Shown here piece by piece: positions 1 through 4,920 of a stretch of 12,764 nucleotides of DNA. Position numbers and translations under genes: made by a program. The stretch's first letter is position 1. The number at the start of each line of letters is the position of its first letter. Source of the DNA: Phycisphaerales bacterium (GTDB taxonomy: Bacteria; Planctomycetota; Phycisphaerae; UBA1845; Fen-1342); NCBI GenBank assembly GCA_022839625.1, contig JALHJL010000083.1, forward strand, positions 1 through 12,764, given 5' to 3'. The notes beneath the pieces were generated by a model. That model had not been told where the DNA came from and did not search any database. It was given only the letters and a program-made list of their open reading frames with translations.

Positions 1-34
1 ACACGCGTGACCCACGGAACGGGAGCAACACCTC

Positions 35-454
35 ATGGGTGAAGGCCAGGGACGGGCCGGTCGGGCCGGCAGAGGCGGCGCGGGCGGAGGCGGGGCCGGA
101 GGCTGGCTGTTCGAGCCCACGTTCAATCGCGCGATCAAGCTGCGGCAGGCCGATCCGCGGATCACGTCTGACGCCGGGGCTTTTCTGCTGCGAAAGGCCG
201 ATCATCGCCTGGGGCTGACGGCCGATCTGGCCACGCAGCTCACGGATCACCGCCGTCCCGACTGCATCCGCTACCTGCAGGTGGAACTGCTCCGCCAGCA
301 CCTGTACGCGCTGGCGCTGGGCTACGCCCACCAGGACGATCAGGATGCCTTGGCCCACGACGTGGCGCTGAAGCTGTCCGTCTGGGACCGCCGCGGGCGC
401 GGCGGGGAAGCCCCATGCCGGCCTTTCCTGCGCGCCGGGCCGCTCGCCCGGTAA
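35..454 (+). pseudogene. IS1380-like transposase, N-terminal fragment
   Basis: The reading frame starts at an ATG preceded by GGAG and gives 139 residues before a stop; IS1380 transposases are usually about 430-480 residues. Residues from about 25 to 120 match the family's N-terminal region in pattern: WLFEPTFNRAIKL, then DPRITSDAGAFLLRKADHRLGL, a DHRRPD/IRYLQVELLRQ segment, and YALALGYAHQDDQDALAHDVALKL. After VWDR (near position 394) the frame becomes Gly/Arg-rich and no longer looks like transposase, so the 3' part is lost. The first catalytic Asp expected in the middle of the protein is therefore absent. No terminal inverted repeat is visible, since the element's left end would lie outside the window. 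The first ~25 Gly/Arg-rich residues may be non-native. The remnant cannot encode an active enzyme. Family assignment is from recognised motifs, not from a search. Confidence 0.75.
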
Positions 455-618
455 CGCTCAAAGTGGATGGCGGCTCGGTTCGCCGAGCTACCCGAACAGG
501 CGTGGATTCTACGGGCGCAACGGGAACCAGTCGATTCGAACCGCCCATCCGCGCGGGGCGTGCGCGCCCGCCCCGGACAGCAGCCATGCGCCATGCGATT
601 CATCCGGTTCGAAACAGC
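455..618. other. Non-coding spacer upstream of promoter P1
   Basis: No convincing gene lies between the broken transposase and promoter P1. The only pattern seen is a 9-bp inverted repeat, TTCGAACCG at 535-543 and CGGTTCGAA at 605-613. The second arm sits just upstream of the P1 -35 box. Short frames here are arginine-rich and have no recognisable domains. Confidence 0.5.
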
Positions 619-647
619 TTGCATTCCAGGCGAAAGCCGCGTATCAT
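619..647 (+). promoter_or_regulatory. Promoter P1 (sigma70-type) for leader 1 and the mpsC-like/desaturase operon
   Basis: TTGCAT at 619-624 and TATCAT at 642-647 are separated by exactly 17 bp, close to the sigma70 consensus. Transcription would start near 654, just before the first hairpin of the leader RNA, and the 5' UTR would be about 178 nt. The second leader copy has a TAGAAT box at the equivalent distance from its own first hairpin, which supports the call. Confidence 0.7.
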
Positions 648-653
648 GAATTA

Positions 654-782
654 ACGAGGCGAGGGTAACTCGCCGCGTAGTCGGATGGCTATTTGAAGGG
701 CAGCCCGCCTGCGGCGGGAGGCCGGTTAACGAGTAAACCGACGTGGTTCAGTGCTTTGGGCATATGCCACGTCGGTTTTTTT
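654..782 (+). ncRNA. Leader RNA copy 1: structured attenuator-type 5' UTR
   Basis: Order of elements: hairpin A (GGCGAG 658-663 / CTCGCC 669-674, loop GGTAA); conserved single-stranded block 682-701 (CGGATG, CTA, TGAA, GGC); hairpin B (CCCGCC 704-709 / GGCGGG 713-718, 3-nt loop) flanked by AG/AG mismatches and a GGC/GCC pairing (699-701 with 721-723); block 721-746 containing ACGAGTAA and CCGACG; then an intrinsic terminator. Positions 682-746 align without gaps to 7805-7741 on the minus strand (48 of 65 identical by eye). The differences in hairpin B and in the terminator stem are largely compensatory. A small alternative helix, CGGTT 723-727 / AACCG 736-740, would compete with the 5' arm of the terminator, as expected of a switching leader. 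I do not recognise the class; comparison with covariance models (for example the DUF1646/Na+-I riboswitch, since the MpsC family is described as Na+-related) would decide novelty. Confidence 0.75.
735..782 (+). terminator. Intrinsic terminator inside leader 1 (attenuator)
   Basis: A perfect 12-bp stem (735-746 with 767-778, arm AAACCGACGTGG) encloses a 20-nt loop and is followed by seven T (776-782). It lies between promoter P1 and the ATG at 832, so it would stop transcription before the operon unless it is prevented from folding. Confidence 0.85.
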
Positions 783-831
783 ACGCGCCTGCCGGGCGCC
801 GCGGCGCCTGCAACTGTAAGGGACCGAGCCA

Positions 832-1239
832 ATGAACGTGCCCCAGGCGAGCATGGCCGCGCAGATCGCCCAAGCCGCCAAGGCGTTTGAGCGGGAGCGC
901 ACGGGGCATGCGCCCCGGTCGGTGACCGTCGTCCTGAGCGATGATGCCCTGGTGATTACGCTGCACGGAGCCCTGTCCGAAGCCGAGAAGGCTTTGGCCA
1001 AGCACTCGAACGGCGCCGCCAAGGTGCAGGAGTTCCACAGTCGGCTTTTCGCCACCGCCGCCGAGTCGTTGCGTCAGGAAATCGAGCGCATTACCGGGGC
1101 GCAGGTGCGCGAGGCCAGCGCTGAAATTGAGCCGCCCCAAGGGACCGTGATGAAGGCCTTCGCGGGTGGCACCGTTGTTCAGGTGTTTCTACTGGCCTCC
1201 AGCGTCGCGACCGACGTGTACAGCAACGACAGGTCATAA
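832..1239 (+). CDS. Divergent MpsC/DUF2294-family protein (first gene behind leader 1)
   Basis: 135 residues. It shares the layout of the canonical MpsC/DUF2294 protein at 7979-8359: an N-terminal helix with FEREX, a strand pair around SDDALVITLHGALSEAEKAL (family: DLLVVRLHGVLTAAEQQLA), a central helix ending in IERITGAQV (family: VHEITGVTP), and a final strand GGTVVQVFLL. It is closest to the product of 7681-7259 (shared ALVITLHGALSEAEKA and EAXAEIEP). No signal peptide or membrane span is seen, so it is probably cytoplasmic. PF10057 (MpsC, formerly DUF2294) is described as part of a Na+-translocating membrane-potential system, but the biochemical role of single-domain members like this is not settled. 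TAAGGGA lies about 10 nt upstream of the ATG. The gene sits 49 nt after the leader terminator, so its expression should depend on read-through. Confidence 0.8.
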   Translation: MNVPQASMAAQIAQAAKAFERERTGHAPRSVTVVLSDDALVITLHGALSEAEKALAKHSNGAAKVQEFHSRLFATAAESLRQEIERITGAQVREASAEIEPPQGTVMKAFAGGTVVQVFLLASSVATDVYSNDRS

Positions 1240-1291
1240 GTGTATGCATGAACCGACCCCTGACAGAGGTTCCGGAGGGTTGGAAGCAAGG

Positions 1292-1338
1292 GGCGCGGCC
1301 GGTCGGAGCGCCGCCAGTTCAGAGGCGCCGGCCGCGCC
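1292..1338 (+). repeat. Strong intercistronic hairpin
   Basis: GGCGCGGCCGG at 1292-1302 is perfectly complementary to CCGGCCGCGCC at 1328-1338 (11 bp, all G/C, 25-nt loop). It lies in the 131-nt gap between the mpsC-like gene and the IscA-like gene. It has no following T-run, so it is more likely an mRNA processing, stability or pausing element than a full intrinsic terminator. Function is inferred. Confidence 0.55.
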
Positions 1339-1370
1339 GCAGTTTGTCGAAAGGAAGGAATGGTGAACCC

Positions 1371-1655
1371 ATGCTCAACGTGACGGAGCCAGCCTTGAAT
1401 CGGCTGTCGGATCGCCTCGCGCGCCGCGAAGCCGCCGAAAACGTGGCGTTGCGATTTACGCGCCGTGACGACCGCTGGAAGCTGGACCAGGACCAGGAGC
1501 GCCCCGGCGACGTCAAGTTCGCTCACGAAGGGCGCAACGTGCTCTTGTTGGACAGATCCGCGGCCAAGGCCATGGCGAACATGACGCTGGACGTCCGGAA
1601 AACCGACGCGGGTCCGCGCCTCCGGTTGCGCCAAACCGCCAAGCCAAACGAGTAG
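1371..1655 (+). CDS. Small IscA/HesB-fold protein lacking cysteines
   Basis: 94 residues. The sequence follows the A-type Fe-S carrier pattern: N-terminal NVTEPALNRLSDRL helix, then a strand (NVALRF), PGDVKFAHEGRNVLLLDRSAA, and TLDVRKTDAGPRLRLR, which parallels IscA's region from the acidic turn to the final strand. The three cysteines that bind iron or clusters in IscA (one mid-protein, two in a C-terminal CxC) are all missing; there is no Cys at all. It is therefore unlikely to carry an Fe-S cluster, and its role is unknown. ATG 1371 is chosen because AAGGAAGG (1351-1358) lies upstream and the family-like N-terminus begins there; the in-frame codons upstream look non-coding. It sits between the mpsC-like gene and the desaturase, probably on the same transcript. 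The fold assignment is from pattern only. Confidence 0.6.
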   Translation: MLNVTEPALNRLSDRLARREAAENVALRFTRRDDRWKLDQDQERPGDVKFAHEGRNVLLLDRSAAKAMANMTLDVRKTDAGPRLRLRQTAKPNE

Positions 1656-1686
1656 CCGGTCACCGCGGTGCCCGCGGATTTTCCAT

Positions 1687-2877
1687 ATGCAGGATGGTGG
1701 AAGCTTGGCAATGATCCCCCAACGCGGATCTTCTGATCGCGGTAGCGCGCCCCTGAAATTTGGTGCCGATGGCCTCTTCCGCCGCACGCTGCGCACGCGA
1801 GTCACTCAGCATTTTGCCGACAACGGCGGAGCGCCGCGCGGTCAGTGGCGACTGTATGTCAAGGCCGCCGTCATGCTGGTTTGTCTCGCGGGTGCATACG
1901 GCGTGCTCGTATTCGGCGCCGTCAGCTGGTGGCTGGCCCTTCCGCTCACTGCGCTGCTTGGGTTGGCGCTGGCCGGCGTCGGGTTCAATATTCAACATGA
2001 CGGCGGCCACGGCGCCTTCTCCGAGCGGCGCTGGCTCAACCAACTCGCTGCCGCCACGCTCGACCTGCTCGGTGCCAGTTCCTACGTCTGGGCCCGCAAG
2101 CACAACTCCATCCATCACAGCTACACGAACGTGACGGGGCACGATGACGATATCAACGTCGGCTTCCTGGGCCGGCTGTCGCCACATCAGCGCCGGTTGA
2201 GACTGCATCGTTTGCAGCACTGGTACCTGTGGGTCCTGTACGCCTTCTTGCCGATCAAGTGGCACCTCTACGACGACTTTCGCGACGTCGTCACGGGGCG
2301 GATTGGGCAGCAGCGTTTCCCCCGGCCCCGCGGCCGCGACCTGCTGCTTTTCGTCGGCGGCAAGGCGGTATTTGCGGCCCTGGCGTTCGGGCTACCAATG
2401 CTGCTGCACCCCTGGTGGCTCGTCTTCGCGTTTTACGGGGCAGCGTCGTTCGTCGAGGGCATCGTCCTGAGTGTCGTGTTTCAGCTGGCGCATTGCGTTG
2501 AACAGGCGGAGTTTCCGTTGCCCCGACCGGAAACCGGCCGCATGGAAAGTGCCTGGGCGGAGCACCAGGTGCAGACGACCGTGGATTTCGCACCACGCAA
2601 CCGGCTCCTCACCTGGTACGTGGGCGGGCTGAACTACCAAATTGAGCACCACTTGTTTCCACAAGTCTGCCATGTTCACTACCCGGCGCTCGCGCCGCTG
2701 ATCGAGCAGACCTGTCGCGAGTTCGGGCTGCGGTACGCTGTGAACCCGACGCTGCGTGCCGCGGTGGGATCGCACTTCCGCTGGTTGCGACGCATGGGCC
2801 GAGCCGGGACGGCAGCCCCGAACACGCTGCCTCAGCGCGACGATTTAACGAGGGAACTCCGATTCGCCTCTACCTGA
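1687..2877 (+). CDS. Membrane fatty acid desaturase (acyl-lipid/acyl-CoA, front-end-like)
   Basis: 396 residues, a normal length for the membrane desaturase superfamily. It introduces a double bond into a fatty acyl chain using a di-iron centre, O2 and an electron donor, and so adjusts membrane fluidity. All three histidine boxes are present: HDGGH (104-108), HNSIHH (139-144) and QIEHH (318-322). The Q at the start of the third box is typical of delta-5/delta-6 front-end enzymes, but no cytochrome b5 domain is fused here. Hydrophobic spans are seen near residues 59-80, 82-102, 221-240 and 243-270. Start: ATG 1687 lacks a clear ribosome site; ATG 1711 (residue 9), preceded by GGTGGA, is a credible alternative. 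The stop overlaps the beginning of the radical SAM remnant by 16 nt, which implies an operon. Substrate and double-bond position cannot be read from sequence. Confidence 0.92.
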   Translation: MQDGGSLAMIPQRGSSDRGSAPLKFGADGLFRRTLRTRVTQHFADNGGAPRGQWRLYVKAAVMLVCLAGAYGVLVFGAVSWWLALPLTALLGLALAGVGFNIQHDGGHGAFSERRWLNQLAAATLDLLGASSYVWARKHNSIHHSYTNVTGHDDDINVGFLGRLSPHQRRLRLHRLQHWYLWVLYAFLPIKWHLYDDFRDVVTGRIGQQRFPRPRGRDLLLFVGGKAVFAALAFGLPMLLHPWWLVFAFYGAASFVEGIVLSVVFQLAHCVEQAEFPLPRPETGRMESAWAEHQVQTTVDFAPRNRLLTWYVGGLNYQIEHHLFPQVCHVHYPALAPLIEQTCREFGLRYAVNPTLRAAVGSHFRWLRRMGRAGTAAPNTLPQRDDLTRELRFAST

Positions 2878-3225
2878 TCAACCCGTCAAACCCGCTGGTG
2901 TGTCTGACGCACACCAAGGAAAGCCACTGGAATCGCTACCGGGTCTGGAAGCCGCTCGGGCTGCTGACCGTGGCGGCGCTGACGCCTCCCGAGTGGGAGG
3001 TCACGGTCTTCGATGAGAACGTACGGGTGCCAGACTACGCGGCGCTGCCGCTCCCGGGACCTGGTAGGCGCCGCGGCATTCACCTCGCAGGCCAGCCGCG
3101 CGTACGAAATCGCGGGCGACTTTCGCAACCGCCGAGTGCCGGTGGTCATGGGCGGCATACGCGCGACGATGTGCCCCGATGAGGCCACGGCACGCGTGGA
3201 TGCAATCGTCACCGGCGAAGCCGAT
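2862..3225 (+). pseudogene. B12-binding radical SAM protein, frameshifted and truncated
   Basis: Frame one, from ATT 2862 (AGGGA at 2851-2855 upstream, no ATG), reads IRLYLINPSNPLV, then VWKPLGLLTVAALTPPEWEV and TVFDENVRVPDYAALP. This is the N-terminal B12-binding (Rossmann-like) region of the large B12-binding radical SAM family. At the GGG run 3056-3058 the reading must move by one base. The homologous reading then continues from GAC 3058 as DLVGAAAFTSQASRAYEIAGDF, VPVVMGGIRATMCPDEA and VDAIVTGEAD, typical of the same domain. Similarity stops after codon 3223-3225. The radical SAM core with its CxxxCxxC cluster motif is entirely missing. One extra base in the G run explains the frameshift. 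Overlap with the desaturase stop suggests it was once translationally coupled. It cannot give a working enzyme. Confidence 0.8.
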
Positions 3226-3303
3226 CGTCGTGCCGCTCGCCGGCCTGAACCATGCTGGCGCGGGCCTCGTTCAAATGCGTTTCGTCGAGCAAGCGCCGGC
3301 AGG

Positions 3304-3891
3304 TCACGTGAACGCGGCCAGGCGGCGCAGCAAGACGGTCGCGACCTGCTCATCTCCGCGTTGTGAAGCCGCCCGGGCCTGCCGCAGCAGGGCCGCGATC
3401 TGCACGCGGAATTCCAAGAGGCGTTTGCGCAGCCGGGCAAGGCGCTCTTCGTGCTCGGCCAATCCGGCCGCGGGCAAGATGCCGCTGTGCTCTTGTTGGT
3501 GGACGCGCAAATTGTCGTACGCCGCACCGGCCCCACGCTCGTCCCCGCGCGCCAACGCACTCCTGAAGATCTCGGCGAGTTCCTTGAAAGCCACCTGGGC
3601 CGGATCGGGTATCGGAGCCGCCGACGGGGGAGGCGCTGCTTCCGGCTCGGCATCGGACTCCCAGTCGTCACGTCCGCTGTACGATCGACACGCGAAGTCG
3701 CGCGGCTTCCCAGCAGGCCGGGCGGCGGGTGCGTCGTTTCCTGTTTCCCGTTCGATATCGGCGCGGCGCTGCGCCAAGTGCCCACGGACCAGGGTTTCGA
3801 GCGGCGCATCGCTGCGGACGTCCCGGTCCCGGAGCGCCATAGCGCCGACCCGTTCGAGCGACGGCAAGTCGCGCGTCGCGCGCATGAGCAC
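3304..3891 (-). CDS. Uncharacterised charged helical protein with a probable frameshifted N-terminus
   Basis: 195 residues from GTG 3891 (ATG 3885 is also possible). I do not recognise the family. The N-terminal part is Arg/Asp-rich (RATRDLPSLERV, LRDRDVRSDAPLETLV). A Pro/Ala-rich linker follows near residues 55-95, and then a long amphipathic helical region (FKELAEIFRSALARG through LAEHEERLARLRKRLLEFRVQIAALLRQA), probably a coiled coil. Upstream, an ATG at 3958-3956 overlaps the GH130 stop as ATGA and reads MIKAKALSDREAA before a TGA. Removing one base in the GCGGCG near 3921-3926 joins that peptide in frame to RESTFQHWQSVLMRATRD, so the original gene very likely began at 3958 and was coupled to the GH130 gene. 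The break could be a real mutation or an assembly indel. It is the last gene of the minus-strand operon. Confidence 0.55.
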   Translation of the reverse strand: MLMRATRDLPSLERVGAMALRDRDVRSDAPLETLVRGHLAQRRADIERETGNDAPAARPAGKPRDFACRSYSGRDDWESDAEPEAAPPPSAAPIPDPAQVAFKELAEIFRSALARGDERGAGAAYDNLRVHQQEHSGILPAAGLAEHEERLARLRKRLLEFRVQIAALLRQARAASQRGDEQVATVLLRRLAAFT

Positions 3892-3954
3892 CGACTGCCA
3901 ATGCTGAAACGTGCTTTCACGCCGCTTCGCGGTCAGAGAGCGCCTTTGCCTTAA

Positions 3955-4920
3955 TCATGCGGCCGGTGTTTCGGGCGCGCCGCTGTGTCGGCGGAGCCAG
4001 GCCAGCAGTGCTCGGACGCTGGCGGTCGCCATCCCGATGCAGGAGTCGGCCGCCCCGTAGTAGAGCGCGAGACTGTCGTTGTCCGCACTCAGCGTGTAGC
4101 CACAGGGAAACACCACGTTCCCAACGTCCCCGTGACGTTCATACGGAGCCTCGGGCCCAAGGACCCAGGTATCACCGCGGCGCAGGCACCGTTCCGGGTT
4201 GGTTGTGTCCAGAAGCGCTAACCCGACGCGGTAAATGCAGCCGGCGGCGGTCTGCCGCACCCCGTGATAGATCATCAACCAGCCTTCGGGCGTCTCAATC
4301 GGCGGCGGCGACAGCCCGATCTTGTTGGCATCCCACCACGCGCCGCGGCGTGCCTGAAGGACCAGGTGGTGACCGCCCCAGTGGCGAAGGTCGGGGGAGT
4401 ACGCCATCCACACGTGCGCACCCAGCGGCGAAATCGGTCGATGGATGAGTGCCCAGCGACCCTGGATGCGCCGGGGGAACAGCGCGGCATCCTTGTTCTC
4501 GGGCATCATCACCATGCCGTAGCGCTCGAATTGTACAAAGTCCCGCGTGGCGGCGAGCGACACACCCGGCCCCGCGCGCGAGTACGACGTGTACGCGACG
4601 ATATACCGCTCCAACTCCGCCACGTACGTAATCCGGGGATCCTCGATCCCCCAGGCTTCTTCCGGACAATCCTCGGCAGGGAGCAGCGTCGGGGCGCGGT
4701 CAATCTCCCAGTGATCCATACCATTGGCGGAACGCGCCACACAGAGGTGTGACAGCCCGCGGTAGTCCTCGACGCGGCACAGCAACACCGTCGTGCCGTC
4801 GGGCGTCCGCGCCGCCCCGGGGTTGAAGACCGAGTTGACGGGATAGGGCCAATCGGCCGCCGTCAGAATCGGGTTCTGCGGATGGCGTCGGAACAGAATC
4901 TCAGGCCGGCTGTCTGGCAT
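3955..4920 (-). CDS. GH130-family beta-mannoside phosphorylase/hydrolase
   Basis: 321 residues, a typical length for a single-domain five-bladed propeller GH130 enzyme. These enzymes cleave beta-mannosides, mostly by phosphorolysis to mannose 1-phosphate. Recognised motifs: FNPGAAR (32-38), GIEDPRI (91-97, whose Asp is the proposed proton donor in the family), KDAALFPRR (143-151), HRP (160-162), GDVGNVVFPCG (264-274) and LYYGAADS (286-293). No signal peptide is seen, so it is probably cytoplasmic. ATG 4920 is supported by AGAGGA upstream. The start overlaps the 3' end of the glycosyltransferase gene by 20 nt, so translation is probably coupled. Position next to a glycosyltransferase suggests that it trims or recycles a mannose-containing glycan. 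Whether it is a phosphorylase or a hydrolase, and which linkage it cuts, cannot be decided from what is visible. Confidence 0.87.
   Translation of the reverse strand: MPDSRPEILFRRHPQNPILTAADWPYPVNSVFNPGAARTPDGTTVLLCRVEDYRGLSHLCVARSANGMDHWEIDRAPTLLPAEDCPEEAWGIEDPRITYVAELERYIVAYTSYSRAGPGVSLAATRDFVQFERYGMVMMPENKDAALFPRRIQGRWALIHRPISPLGAHVWMAYSPDLRHWGGHHLVLQARRGAWWDANKIGLSPPPIETPEGWLMIYHGVRQTAAGCIYRVGLALLDTTNPERCLRRGDTWVLGPEAPYERHGDVGNVVFPCGYTLSADNDSLALYYGAADSCIGMATASVRALLAWLRRHSGAPETPAA

Noticed and set aside
529..620. tRNA T-arm-like TTCGAA motifs
   Set aside because: No 5-bp T-stem, anticodon arm or acceptor pairing can be drawn on either strand.
735..782. Terminator belonging to the upstream transposase remnant
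   Set aside because: It lies within a conserved RNA that recurs upstream of another mpsC-like gene, where no transposase is present, and a good promoter sits between the remnant and the terminator.
2886..3920. A 344-codon minus-strand frame
   Set aside because: Composition is Arg/Ser/Pro-rich with no domain pattern, and it runs under the radical SAM remnant, which has recognisable homology on the other strand.
3451..3954. A 167-codon plus-strand frame opposite the uncharacterised minus-strand gene
   Set aside because: Arg-rich and without family pattern. The minus frame has believable helices, an ATGA junction with GH130 and operon context.
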